Below, one piece after another: positions 30,262 to 40,034 of a DNA stretch of 64,000 nucleotides. The position numbers and the translations under genes are program-made. Each line of letters begins with the position of its first letter. Position 1 is the stretch's first letter. The stretch is from an uncultured Mollicutes bacterium. GTDB lineage: Bacteria > Bacillota_I > Bacilli_A > Acholeplasmatales > Anaeroplasmataceae. The notes below the pieces were generated by a model. It saw only the letters and a list, made by a program, of their open reading frames with translations, made no database searches and was not told where the DNA came from. The stretch spans positions 62,001 through 126,000 of the forward strand of contig CAMWKG010000001.1 in assembly GCA_947174785.1 (NCBI GenBank), given 5' to 3'.

Positions 30262-30892
30262 ACAAATGTAATGATTTATGCTCAAAAGTCAAAAGCTCAT
30301 GAGTTATGGGATGGAAAAAGCTTAAGGAATACGCCTCTAAAGGAAAATCATAGGAAGAAATTTTATGGCTACTGCCATATTTGATATCTCCATAAAGAGG
30401 ATGACCAATACTTGAAAGCTGACATCTTATTTGATGGAATCTTCCTGTTTCTAATGAAATATCTAGAAGCGTCTTATCCTCCTTATAATCTATAGCAGTA
30501 TAATTAAGAATTGCCTCCTGCCCCTTTGGATGAAGATAGCTCTTCTTTTCTTTTTCATTTTTCAATAGATATGACCTTAAGGTTTTACTTCCCTCAATAT
30601 GTCCCTCAACAATAGCCAAATATTTTTTCTTAAAGGTATGCTCTTGAACCTGTTGGGTTAATCTAGCAGCAGCCTTAGAGGTTTTAGCAAATACCATAAT
30701 GCCATTAGTAAATAAATCTAGTCTATGGACAAGTCCTAAATACACATTTCCTGGCTTTTGATATTTTTCCTTGATATAGCTTTTAAGAAGAGTAAGCATA
30801 TCCTCCTTATCACTTCCATCAGCCTGTGATAAAATCCCTTTAGGCTTTATCGCAACTAGAATATGATTATCCTCATATAAAATCTCTATCAT
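30260..30892 (-). CDS. RluA-family pseudouridine synthase
   Basis: Isomerises uridine in rRNA or tRNA. The protein is 210 aa, a catalytic domain only without an S4 domain. The catalytic Asp motif is HRLDLFTNGIMVFAKT (commonly HRLDxxTSG), followed by LETGRFHQIRCQLSSIGHPLYGD. The ATG at 30892 overlaps the TGA of the LysR gene. The exact target site is unknown. Confidence 0.9.
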   Translation of the reverse strand: MIEILYEDNHILVAIKPKGILSQADGSDKEDMLTLLKSYIKEKYQKPGNVYLGLVHRLDLFTNGIMVFAKTSKAAARLTQQVQEHTFKKKYLAIVEGHIEGSKTLRSYLLKNEKEKKSYLHPKGQEAILNYTAIDYKEDKTLLDISLETGRFHQIRCQLSSIGHPLYGDIKYGSSHKISSYDFPLEAYSLSFFHPITHELLTFEHKSLHL

Positions 30893-31770
30893 TGACGTTC
30901 CTTCCACTTCTTTAAAACCTTAACTAAGGCCTTTAGGGTAGGCTTATCAAAGCTATTCTGACTATATACGAGATATATTCCTTGGGAGGCTTTAAAATTC
31001 ATCAAATCCATACGCTTTACATCTTTTAATTGCCCACATAGCTCCTCATACATGAAGCCAATGCCATCCTTACTCTTGATGAGTTCTCCCAATAGGAATG
31101 GGGAATTAGAATGAAAGGTAGGTACCTGAGAAATGTTTATGTTACTATTTTTCAAATGATACAATGTACCTTCACACATTCCATTGTTTGGAGCACCTAG
31201 AATGATTGGATTATTCTTTATCATATCACGAGTTACTCTTTTGATTTCCTTAAACTTACCCTCTGTATAGCAAACTGGTACAATTGCCATCGTATCTAGC
31301 AAAATACCATCAAAGGCATCATCATCATAGGAACCATCTACAATTGCAAAATCTAGTTTACCTTCCTTTAAATACGTAAAAATATCTGCTGAGGATAGAG
31401 TCATCAAATTAGCATTAGAATTATAAACCTCAAATAAAAGACTCAGTAAATTCTTCTTTGCACATAGAGCAATGGCCTCATTTGTAATTCCTAAGGCCAA
31501 TGTCTTTTTTAATGATAAGGAATCTGAAATAGCCTCGGTAAGCTCTCTAGATTGGTTCATCATTCTTCTTGCGTATTCCACTAGAATCTGTCCTTGTTTG
31601 GTAAGCTCAAATCCCTTATTTCCTGTAAATAATACAATATCAAATTCGGTTTCAAGGGATTTAATATGATGTGTTACTGCAGGCTGAGTGATAAATAATC
31701 GCTGTGCTGTCTTCGTATAATTTTTTACTTGTACAAGTGTTAAAAGAGTTAACAATCTTGGATCATTCAT
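30889..31770 (-). CDS. LysR-family transcriptional regulator
   Basis: A 293-aa regulator. The N-terminal winged HTH is TAQRLFITQPAVTHHIKSLE; the C-terminal periplasmic-binding-like effector domain starts near residue 85. GAGGTGAGG lies before ATG 31770, supporting that start over the extension to 31809. It is co-transcribed with a pseudouridine synthase, giving no hint of effector. It has a consensus promoter of its own. Confidence 0.92.
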   Translation of the reverse strand: MNDPRLLTLLTLVQVKNYTKTAQRLFITQPAVTHHIKSLETEFDIVLFTGNKGFELTKQGQILVEYARRMMNQSRELTEAISDSLSLKKTLALGITNEAIALCAKKNLLSLLFEVYNSNANLMTLSSADIFTYLKEGKLDFAIVDGSYDDDAFDGILLDTMAIVPVCYTEGKFKEIKRVTRDMIKNNPIILGAPNNGMCEGTLYHLKNSNINISQVPTFHSNSPFLLGELIKSKDGIGFMYEELCGQLKDVKRMDLMNFKASQGIYLVYSQNSFDKPTLKALVKVLKKWKERQ

Positions 31771-31808
31771 AAGCCTCACCTCATAAATCAAATTTATAAC
31801 ATAAGGCA

Positions 31809-31837
31809 ATTATATAAATAAAATTTTAGTTTGTCAA
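31809..31837 (-). promoter_or_regulatory. Promoter of the LysR gene
   Basis: Minus-strand TTGACA (31832-31837), 17-base spacer, TATAAT (31809-31814): perfect consensus. The region AATTATATAAATAAAATTT may also hold the autoregulatory site. Confidence 0.85.
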
Positions 31838-31841
31838 CCCT

Positions 31842-32771
31842 CTACAATAGACAAATCGTAAGAATGACTAAAACAATTTGAATTATGTAAAAAATGAGAT
31901 CAATTTGTAATTCTTTGAGGCCACATGCTTCTAAATGATGATGAAAGGGAGCCATTTTAAATAATCTTTTCCCCTTTGTCTTTTTGAAATAAAAAACCTG
32001 TAAAATGACAGAAAGAGTTTCAAAGATGAAAAGACCAGCCATTAAAACAAAGGCAGCTAAAGAATTTAAATAGATGCTAGTAATAGCATAGAACGCACCT
32101 AATCCTAAGGCTCCAACATCCCCCATAAATAGAAAGGCTTTAGGCAAATTAAAGCACCAAAAAACAAATAATGTGATATGAAAGGCAATAAGCATATAGA
32201 AAATATCAAACTTCTGTTCTTTATAAGCTATGAGCATTAATCCGATTCCAAACACAAGACTACACCCAGCACAAAGACCATCTACTCCATCCATCAAATT
32301 CCAAGCGTTCGAGCTGGCAAGCATAAGCCATAAAATGATGAGTCCAAAAAACCACTTAATGTCTAACTTAAATTGAAATAGTTCTAAGGTTGTAGAATTA
32401 TTATCCTTCAAATAAAAGAAAAAGATAACACCTGCAATAAGAATTTCTACTAAAATTTTTACACCTGCAGGAAGACCATCATTTTTCCTTAATATCACAA
32501 TTAATAAATCATCAATCACCCCTAATATTCCAAAGCCTAGCGCTGCAAACAAAATCATAGAAGTTGTTTTAGAGTAGGGAACAAAAAAAAGAGGCAGTAC
32601 TAAGAAAATAATACCGCCCATAGTTATTGTTCCATTCTTCTTTTTATGCGAATCTAGACCTAAGGTTCTTTCTGTCTGGGATAACTTTTTAAAGCCCTTT
32701 ACATATACACTATATAAAAATACTGATAAAAGAGATAAAGCTAACAGCTTAATGATTTCTAATCCATTCAT
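31842..32771 (-). CDS. mraY: Phospho-MurNAc-pentapeptide translocase
   Basis: Integral membrane enzyme that makes lipid I from UDP-MurNAc-pentapeptide and undecaprenyl phosphate. The protein is 309 aa with about ten hydrophobic spans. Signatures are GVIDDLLIVILRKNDGL, WNLMDGVDGLCAG, FMGDVGALGLGAF and APFHHHLEACGL. It overlaps murE by 23 bp. It is the last gene of the T-box operon, away from murG-murB-ftsZ. Confidence 0.96.
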   Translation of the reverse strand: MNGLEIIKLLALSLLSVFLYSVYVKGFKKLSQTERTLGLDSHKKKNGTITMGGIIFLVLPLFFVPYSKTTSMILFAALGFGILGVIDDLLIVILRKNDGLPAGVKILVEILIAGVIFFFYLKDNNSTTLELFQFKLDIKWFFGLIILWLMLASSNAWNLMDGVDGLCAGCSLVFGIGLMLIAYKEQKFDIFYMLIAFHITLFVFWCFNLPKAFLFMGDVGALGLGAFYAITSIYLNSLAAFVLMAGLFIFETLSVILQVFYFKKTKGKRLFKMAPFHHHLEACGLKELQIDLIFYIIQIVLVILTICLL

Positions 32772-34176
32772 GAATGACCTCCAAATCTGAATATGGGTAT
32801 TTTACACCTTGAATATCCATATATTTTTCACAGCCTTTTCCTAATACAAGCAAATAATCCTTACTGGATAAGCCCTCTAAAGCAGCAACGATAGCTTCCT
32901 TTCGATTTGGGATAACCTCTACTTCCTTTTCTATGGTAGAATGAATATCAGAAATAATCGCCATAGGATCTTCAAATCGTGGGTTATCCGTAGTTAAAAT
33001 AATTCTTGCATCCGTAGAGTTTAGAAGGGTACCAATCATAAACCTTTTTTCTTTTTCTCTATTTCCACCACATCCTAAAACAATATGAAGATTTCCTTTA
33101 CAAAGTCTTCTTGCCTCTTCTATAACCTTTTTGGTAGCCATATAGGTATGAGCGTAGTCTATCCAAATCTGCTGATCCTTATAGGAAATCACATTCATTC
33201 TACCGTCAACAGGTTCAAAACGGGAAATAAAGTCCTGAAATTTATTAAAAGGAATATGAAATACAGTGCATAAGGCTAAGATACTTAAGCAGTTCATTAC
33301 ATTAAATTCTCCTAAGAGTTTTGTCTTAAAAAGAATATCTTTTGTATAAAAGGAAATTCCGCTTTCCTTATAGGAATGTATCGTTCCTAGAATATCAGCA
33401 TTTTCCTTTACACCATAAGAAATTATATGTGCATCTGTAAACTTACTAAAGCTTTTGCTAGCCATATCATCTGTATTTAATATAGCATATGCAGATTTAG
33501 AAAGCTTAATGAAAGGAATTAATTTACAGAATAAATATCGATCTAATGTCTTATGATAATCTAAATGATCCTGACTGAAATTCGTAAAAATGAGACAATC
33601 ATATTCTAGACCATAGATTCTATACTGATCAACAGATATAGAGGAAATCTCCATAAACACTGTGGGTATCTTTTTTCTTTTAGCTAATGAAAGATATTGA
33701 TATATAGTCAATATATCCGGAGTAGTATTTTCTAATTTTCCTTCATATCCTTGATAGAAGACACCATTTGTACCTATCAGCATACTTCTTCTTCCAATGG
33801 AATTGAAAAAATTATATCCTATGGTAGAGGTAGTTGTCTTACCATTAGTACCAACGATGCCAATCATCGTTAGCTTGTTGGAAACATCATGAAAATAGGC
33901 CTTCGCTAAAAGGGCAAGTGCTTTTCTAATATTTTCTACATAGATATAATTTATATTAGAATATTTTTCTTCCTGCTTCACTTCCGTAATAATCGTTTTT
34001 GCTCCATGTGAGATTGCATCCTCAATAAACTGATTTGCATTCACACGATTTCCATGAATTGCAACAAACAAAGAATTCATAGTACAAACTCTACTATCAC
34101 AGGTAAGCTTGCTTATCTTATGATTGATTTTTGCAAGGGGTAATCTTGCTTTACGTAATAATGTATTTACCTTCAT
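32749..34176 (-). CDS. murE: UDP-MurNAc-tripeptide synthetase
   Basis: Adds the third stem-peptide residue to UDP-MurNAc-L-Ala-D-Glu. The protein is 475 aa. ATP motif GIVGTNGKTTTSTIGYNFF and central FTNFSQDHLDYH are present. The DNPRFEDP sequence matches the DNPR motif associated with meso-diaminopimelate rather than lysine specificity. The ATG at 34176 has GGTGAT four bases upstream; the frame stays open to 34266 across that site. Confidence 0.95.
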   Translation of the reverse strand: MKVNTLLRKARLPLAKINHKISKLTCDSRVCTMNSLFVAIHGNRVNANQFIEDAISHGAKTIITEVKQEEKYSNINYIYVENIRKALALLAKAYFHDVSNKLTMIGIVGTNGKTTTSTIGYNFFNSIGRRSMLIGTNGVFYQGYEGKLENTTPDILTIYQYLSLAKRKKIPTVFMEISSISVDQYRIYGLEYDCLIFTNFSQDHLDYHKTLDRYLFCKLIPFIKLSKSAYAILNTDDMASKSFSKFTDAHIISYGVKENADILGTIHSYKESGISFYTKDILFKTKLLGEFNVMNCLSILALCTVFHIPFNKFQDFISRFEPVDGRMNVISYKDQQIWIDYAHTYMATKKVIEEARRLCKGNLHIVLGCGGNREKEKRFMIGTLLNSTDARIILTTDNPRFEDPMAIISDIHSTIEKEVEVIPNRKEAIVAALEGLSSKDYLLVLGKGCEKYMDIQGVKYPYSDLEVIHEWIRNH

Positions 34177-34252
34177 AGGTATCACCAATATCATATTATG
34201 TTGAAGAAAAAATAAATATCCTACCTTTTGTAAAATAATTTCTAGATTTATG

Positions 34253-35374
34253 TTATATTTCGTCATTTTTTTCTAGAAGTGTACTAGCCACATCTATAAG
34301 CTTATCATAGGAATTTTCTATTTGTTTCCTCTGAACTAGTATTAATAGATAATCTAAGACCTTAGAAATTTGAGTCTTTAAATAGCCTAAATTTTCTAAA
34401 TCCTCTTCTTTAATTTTTAAATTTTCAATAGAAACATTCCTATTTTTCTCCCATAAGGAATAGCATTCTTTTTCTAAATCATCTAAAATTGGAATTTCTG
34501 AATATTGGTTTAAGGCACACTGATTTGCTCGCTTAAGAGAAAATAGAATTCCTATATCTTCCTTTTGGATTTTCGAAAGGAAATCCTTTAGATTATCCTT
34601 GGATAAAGGAAGCTCAAGACAATCTAAAATATGTAAAACCTTTATTCTTAATGGCTTTGAAAAGCCATATTCTCTTAAAAATTTTTCAGCTAAAAAAATA
34701 TCCTCTTTTTCCCATAAAGCTACAAGGCGAAAGGTAAGATCATTTTTAGTACAATCTAATACCTTCATCCTAAAATCATCTACTTGAAAAAATTGTGAAA
34801 AGATATTTTTATATTTCATGAAGAATTTCCCTGGGGATTCAAGACAAAGAAAGGCTTGGAAATACTTTCCTAATTCATCCTTTTTAGCCTGCTGAAATTT
34901 ATCTTGATAGCTTGCTATATAGGTTATAAGTTTCTTTTCCAATGTAAAACTATATTGAGCTTGATAGAAAATGGCTTCTAAAAGAAAGAGAGGATTTCCA
35001 CTTAGAACATTTGGATTGAAAATGGTGATTCTTTTTCTTTCTAAATCATCTAGGCCATGCTTTTCATCAATTAATCCATGCTTGTGATGATATAAAAGTG
35101 TATCTATTTTATAACAGCAGTTCTTATAAAAGCTTTCCTTACTTGTAAAAAAAGAAATATGGATTCCTTTTTTATGCTCTAAAATATGAACTGAATTCCC
35201 AGATTCTATTTGATCTTTAGATAAAGAAAAGAGAGGAGCAGATGTTATAATATCATACTCCTCTATGGGTCTACCTAGCATATATAGGAAAACGGATTTT
35301 CCCACAATATAGGCATCGTACCCTTGTTCTTCTATTTTATTTATATAATCTAATACATATCCTTCTACATTCAT
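34253..35374 (-). CDS. Degenerate tRNA nucleotidyltransferase-like protein
   Basis: A 373-aa protein with the fold order of class II CCA-adding enzymes: an N-terminal nucleotidyltransferase head (YDAYIVGKSVFLYMLGRP, EEYDIITSAPLF), then GLDDLERKRITIF and NPLFLLEAIFYQAQYSF, then a helical tail. The catalytic motifs are damaged: the GGxVRD loop reads GKSVFLY, the DxD metal pair reads EYD, and the RRDFTxNA motif is not recognisable. It is probably inactive as a CCA enzyme. It sits between map and murE in the T-box operon. A regulatory or RNA-binding role is possible but unproven. Confidence 0.75.
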   Translation of the reverse strand: MNVEGYVLDYINKIEEQGYDAYIVGKSVFLYMLGRPIEEYDIITSAPLFSLSKDQIESGNSVHILEHKKGIHISFFTSKESFYKNCCYKIDTLLYHHKHGLIDEKHGLDDLERKRITIFNPNVLSGNPLFLLEAIFYQAQYSFTLEKKLITYIASYQDKFQQAKKDELGKYFQAFLCLESPGKFFMKYKNIFSQFFQVDDFRMKVLDCTKNDLTFRLVALWEKEDIFLAEKFLREYGFSKPLRIKVLHILDCLELPLSKDNLKDFLSKIQKEDIGILFSLKRANQCALNQYSEIPILDDLEKECYSLWEKNRNVSIENLKIKEEDLENLGYLKTQISKVLDYLLILVQRKQIENSYDKLIDVASTLLEKNDEI

Positions 35375-36181
35375 CTAATGCGCTAGAATTTGAACACCAG
35401 TCTCTGTAATTAAAACGGTATATTCAAATTGACTAGACCAGCCTCCATCATCTGTATAAATTGTCCAGTTGTTGGATGCATCTAAATAGACCTGTCTTGA
35501 GCCTTCATTAATCATTGGCTCAATAGTAAAAACCATACCAGGAAATAGGACCATTCCTGTATTCTTCTTTCCATAATGATAAATGAAAGGGTCCTCATGG
35601 AATTCTAATCCTACTCCATGTCCACCAATTTCATGAACTACGCTAAAGCCATTTGCCTTCGCATGCTGTTCTATGACATATCCTATATCTCTAAGTCTTG
35701 AAAAGGGCTTCAGGCTCTTGACAGCTAAATCAAGACACTCCTTAGAAACCTCCACCAAACGCTTAGCAATGGGGTCTACCTTACCTATCATAAACATTCT
35801 TGAAGCATCTGCATAATATCCTTGATAGATGGTTGTGCAATCCACATTTATAATATCCCCATTTTTTAGGATTGTATGCGAATCTGGTATCCCATGACAA
35901 ACCGCATCATTGATGCTTGTACAGACACTCTTGGGAAATCCTTCATAGTTTAGAGGAGCACAAATTCCTCCAAGCTCCTTTGTCTTTTTTGAAACAAGCG
36001 CATCAATATCCTCTGTACTCATTCCAGCATGGATATTAGCTTCTACATAATCTAATACCTTGGTGTTAATGATTCCAGCCTGTCGAATGCCTTCAATTTG
36101 TTCCTCTGTTTTAATCATCTTTTTTGTAGGGGTTGGTATTCCTAAAGCTGTATATTTTTTTACTAATTCTTCGTAGTTCAT
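35375..36181 (-). CDS. map: Type I methionine aminopeptidase
   Basis: Removes initiator methionine. The protein is 268 aa. Metal ligands sit in INVDCTTIYQGYYADASRMF, HEIGGHGVGLEFHEDP and FTIEPMI. The N-terminus has a short extension of about 25 residues before the EQIEGIRQAG helix. It overlaps folC by 4 bp. Confidence 0.95.
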   Translation of the reverse strand: MNYEELVKKYTALGIPTPTKKMIKTEEQIEGIRQAGIINTKVLDYVEANIHAGMSTEDIDALVSKKTKELGGICAPLNYEGFPKSVCTSINDAVCHGIPDSHTILKNGDIINVDCTTIYQGYYADASRMFMIGKVDPIAKRLVEVSKECLDLAVKSLKPFSRLRDIGYVIEQHAKANGFSVVHEIGGHGVGLEFHEDPFIYHYGKKNTGMVLFPGMVFTIEPMINEGSRQVYLDASNNWTIYTDDGGWSSQFEYTVLITETGVQILAH

Positions 36182-37434
36182 TTATAAAACACCTCAAATA
36201 ATGTTTTTCTTGCTTCACTGATAAAATGTAAGGAACCTGTAATAACGAGTAATTCATCCTTGCCTAAGTATAAAACAGCCTTATGAATTGCCTCTTGGTA
36301 ATCCTCTATAACCTCAAAAGGCCTTACTGTATAATTCGTAAAATCTGAAGCACTTCCTGCTCGTTTATCTAGAATAGTTGTGAAAAAATACTCATCTGCA
36401 ACACTATCCAAGATTTCTAACATCTGTTTTGATGCCTTATCCTTTAGAGCAGTAAAAACGATTTTTATCCTATAATTTGGATAAGATATCTTTAAGCTTT
36501 CACATAAAGCCCTTATACCATCAATATTATGAGCCCCATCAATAAGAATATTTTCTTTAACAAACTCAAATCTTCCTGGCCAGGTTGTTTTATCTAAAGC
36601 AAGCTGAATAAGTTCTTTTGGAAAGTCATGTTCTAAATATTCCATCACCGCAATAGCAAGACTGGCATTGTAGGCCTGATAAAGTCCCTTTAAAGAGGTT
36701 TTAAAGTCTCTTCCATTGTAAGTAAAATGAGTACCCTCCTTATCCATAAAAACATTAGAAACTGATGGTTTAATAAAATTCATATCAACTTTATTTTTCT
36801 TTCCATAGGTAGAAAAATAAGGAATTAGACCTTCATCTACAGCTGTAAAACAAGGAATCCCTGCTCTTGTAATGCCTAGCTTATGTGTAGCAATTTCTTC
36901 TAATGTATTTCCTAGCTGTACCATATGATCATAACCAATATTTGTTATAACAGCTACCTTTTTTTCTAAGGCATTGGTCACATCTAAACGTCCACCTAGA
37001 CCACATTCTAAGACAAGAATCTCAATATTTTGTTTCTCAAAATAAAGAAGTGCCATTAAGAAGGTAAGCTCAAAAAAGGGAATGGTATCCTGATAGTTTT
37101 GTTGATAAAGCTTAGAAAACTCCTCTAATCTTCTTGTGTAAGATAAAACCTCTTCATCTGTTATATAAGCTCCATTAATTTCAATCCGTTCATTAAAGGA
37201 TATTACATAAGGAGAAACAAATAGTCCTACTTTTTTTCCTCTTAAGAATAACATTTGATGAAGGAAGCTTGCAGTAGAACCTTTTCCGTTTGTTCCAGCA
37301 ATATGAATAATAGGATAATTTGTTTTAATATTTAAAAGCTTTATGCATTCTTTAATTCTTGATAAATCTTCTCTTTTATGAGATTTCTTTTGTTCATAAA
37401 GCCATGCGAGTGCTGCTGCATAATCCTTTATCAT
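36178..37434 (-). CDS. folC: Folylpolyglutamate/dihydrofolate synthase
   Basis: Adds glutamate to folates, and may also make dihydrofolate. The protein is 418 aa with Mur-ligase-fold P-loop HIAGTNGKGSTASFLHQML, LECGLGGRLDVTNAL and ILIDGAHNIDGI. The ATG at 37434 overlaps the valS TGA (ATGA), preferred over the open extension to 37461. Confidence 0.95.
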   Translation of the reverse strand: MIKDYAAALAWLYEQKKSHKREDLSRIKECIKLLNIKTNYPIIHIAGTNGKGSTASFLHQMLFLRGKKVGLFVSPYVISFNERIEINGAYITDEEVLSYTRRLEEFSKLYQQNYQDTIPFFELTFLMALLYFEKQNIEILVLECGLGGRLDVTNALEKKVAVITNIGYDHMVQLGNTLEEIATHKLGITRAGIPCFTAVDEGLIPYFSTYGKKNKVDMNFIKPSVSNVFMDKEGTHFTYNGRDFKTSLKGLYQAYNASLAIAVMEYLEHDFPKELIQLALDKTTWPGRFEFVKENILIDGAHNIDGIRALCESLKISYPNYRIKIVFTALKDKASKQMLEILDSVADEYFFTTILDKRAGSASDFTNYTVRPFEVIEDYQEAIHKAVLYLGKDELLVITGSLHFISEARKTLFEVFYK

Positions 37435-40034
37435 AGATTGACCTGTGCTAAGGCAGCACATACTTCATCGTATTGTGCTTCATAATCTTTAAGCTTAGCT
37501 TTCTCAGCATCTATTTTAGCTTGAGGTGCCTTAGATAAGAAGTTCTCGTTAGAAAGCATTGCACGTGAACGAAGAAGCTCACGCTCTAATCTTTCCTTAG
37601 AAGCCAAAAGTTTAGCCTTTGCTTCTTCTATGTCTACTAAATCAGATGTTGGAATGTATAGATTTGCACAAGACAATACTACAACAACCATACCATCTAC
37701 CTTTATTTCATCTAAAGTTAAAGTGAGTTCTTTAGGATTTGTAAAGCGTGTTAAATAGCTTTTGGTTGCTTCTAGCTTTTCTAAAGTATCTTTATCCTTA
37801 CAGCTTATAAAGATACTGATTGGTTTAGAAGGAGCCTTATTTGCCTTTGCGCGTTCATTTCTGATGGAAGTGATAATTTCTACCAAATCATCAAAGGCTT
37901 CCTTAGCTGATTTAAATTCAAAAGCTTTATTTTTCTTTGGCCATGGTGCTATCATAATAGAGGCTTCATCATGAGGTAAAGCCTGATATAGCTCTTCTGT
38001 GATAAATGGACAGAATGGATGAAGCATCTTTAAAATTGCTTTTAGAACATAGACTAATACATTTTTTGTCATCTGTTCATTCACTTTATCTCCACTGCTT
38101 AAATCCACCTTAGAAATCTCAACATACCAAGATGCAAAATCATCCCATACAAAGCCATAAAGCTCCTTAGCTGCCTCTCCTAGCTCATACTTATCAAAAT
38201 TATAATCTACCATATGGATAGTATGATTTAGACGAGTAAGGATAGATTTAGAAGCGATATTTAGCTTACTAGGATCTATTTCAGTTGGAGTATATTCTTC
38301 TCCTAAGTTCATTAATACATAACGGGTAATATTCCAAATTTTATTTAAATAATTCCATGAAGCCTCAATTTTTGTTTCATCAAAACGCAAATCTAGACCT
38401 AATGCGCCACCAGTTGTCAAGAAATATCTTAAGGAATCTGTACCATACTTAGCAATCACGTCAAATGGATCCACTCCATTTCCTAAGGATTTACTCATCT
38501 TTCTTCCATCCTTTGCACGGATTAATCCATGGATGACGATATCCTTAAATGGTGCTTTATGTGTAAATTCAATTCCTTCAAATAGCATTCTTGATACCCA
38601 GAAGAAAATAATATCATAGCCTGTAACTAAACAGCTCGTTGGATAGTAGCGTTTAAGATCCTCTGTTTCTTCTGGCCAACCCAAAGTTGAAAATGGCCAT
38701 AAAGCGGAGGAAAACCATGTGTCTAAAACATCCTCATCCTGTACCCAGCCTTCTCCAGGACACTCTACTTGAACTCTAACTTCCTCATCCTTATACCAAG
38801 CAGGAATGCGGTGTCCCCACCAAAGCTGTCTTGAAATACACCAGTCTTGAATATTAGTTAGCCAGTGATTTAATGTTTGTGTAAAGCGTTCAGGAACAAA
38901 GCGATATTCTTTATTATCTAATACCTGCTTTGCTAGAACATCCATCTTAACAAACCACTGCTTAGAAAGTCTTGGCTCTACAACAACGCCAGTTCTTTCA
39001 CTATGACCTACAGAGTGGATAATGCTTTCCCTTTTGATAAATAATCCAGATTTTTCTAAATCCTTTAAAAGAGCTTCACGGCAAGCAAAGCGGTCCATTC
39101 CCTCATATTTACCTGCCATAGCATTCATTGTTCCATCATCGTTCATACATAAAGTCATATCTAAATGATGACGTAAGCCTACCTCATAGTCATTTGGGTC
39201 ATGGGCTGGAGTTACCTTAACACAGCCAGTTCCAAATTCCATATCTACATAGGAATCCGCAATAACAGGAATCTTAATGCTTGTTCCTGGAATATAAACC
39301 TCTTTCCCTATGATATCCTTATAGCGAACATCTTCTGGATGTACCATTATGGCTTGGTCTGCAAACATTGTTTCAGGACGTGTAGTAGCAATCGTTACAA
39401 AGCCTGTTCCATCAACAAATGGGTAGTTGAAATGATAAAATGCACCTTCAACATCCTTATGCTCTACCTCAATATTGGATAAAGCGGTACGTGCTTCAGG
39501 ATCCCAGTTAATAATTCTTTTTCCTTGATAAATATAGCCCTTTTTATAAAGCGTTATAAATACATGATTTACTGCTTGGTTAAGCTTTTCATCCAAGGTA
39601 AATCTTTCTCTTGTGTAATCTAAGCTTAATCCCATAGCTGCCCATTGCTTACGAATTGTTGCAGCATAATCTGCCTTCCACTGCCAAGCTACCTTTAAGA
39701 ACTCCTCTCTTCCTATATCATAACGAGAGATGCCCTGTTGTTTTAGTTTTTCATCAACCTTTGCCTGTGTTGCAATACCGGCATGGTCCATACCAGGAAC
39801 CCATAATGCATCATAGCCCTGCATTCTTTTTCTTCTAATAATGACATCCTGAATGGATGTATCACAGGCATGACCTATATGAAGCTTTCCTGTTACATTT
39901 GGTGGTGGTATCACAATGGTAAAAGGTTCCTTAGATTTATCCCCCGCAGTGAAAAATCCTCCCTTTAACCAGAAATCATATTTTCCTTCTTCAACTAATT
40001 TAAAATCATATTTTGGTTCTAAAACTTTACTCAT
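37431..40034 (-). CDS. valS: Valyl-tRNA synthetase
   Basis: Charges tRNA-Val. The protein is 867 aa with PPNVTGKLHIGHACDTS (HIGH), GRKMSKSLGNGVDP (KMSKS), an editing CP1 domain (TIATTRPETMFADQAIMV) and the C-terminal coiled coil of ValRS. The ATG at 40034 overlaps the acetyltransferase stop by 8 bp and is preceded by AAAGGA. It is the gene that explains the upstream T-box leader. Confidence 0.97.
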   Translation of the reverse strand: MSKVLEPKYDFKLVEEGKYDFWLKGGFFTAGDKSKEPFTIVIPPPNVTGKLHIGHACDTSIQDVIIRRKRMQGYDALWVPGMDHAGIATQAKVDEKLKQQGISRYDIGREEFLKVAWQWKADYAATIRKQWAAMGLSLDYTRERFTLDEKLNQAVNHVFITLYKKGYIYQGKRIINWDPEARTALSNIEVEHKDVEGAFYHFNYPFVDGTGFVTIATTRPETMFADQAIMVHPEDVRYKDIIGKEVYIPGTSIKIPVIADSYVDMEFGTGCVKVTPAHDPNDYEVGLRHHLDMTLCMNDDGTMNAMAGKYEGMDRFACREALLKDLEKSGLFIKRESIIHSVGHSERTGVVVEPRLSKQWFVKMDVLAKQVLDNKEYRFVPERFTQTLNHWLTNIQDWCISRQLWWGHRIPAWYKDEEVRVQVECPGEGWVQDEDVLDTWFSSALWPFSTLGWPEETEDLKRYYPTSCLVTGYDIIFFWVSRMLFEGIEFTHKAPFKDIVIHGLIRAKDGRKMSKSLGNGVDPFDVIAKYGTDSLRYFLTTGGALGLDLRFDETKIEASWNYLNKIWNITRYVLMNLGEEYTPTEIDPSKLNIASKSILTRLNHTIHMVDYNFDKYELGEAAKELYGFVWDDFASWYVEISKVDLSSGDKVNEQMTKNVLVYVLKAILKMLHPFCPFITEELYQALPHDEASIMIAPWPKKNKAFEFKSAKEAFDDLVEIITSIRNERAKANKAPSKPISIFISCKDKDTLEKLEATKSYLTRFTNPKELTLTLDEIKVDGMVVVVLSCANLYIPTSDLVDIEEAKAKLLASKERLERELLRSRAMLSNENFLSKAPQAKIDAEKAKLKDYEAQYDEVCAALAQVNL

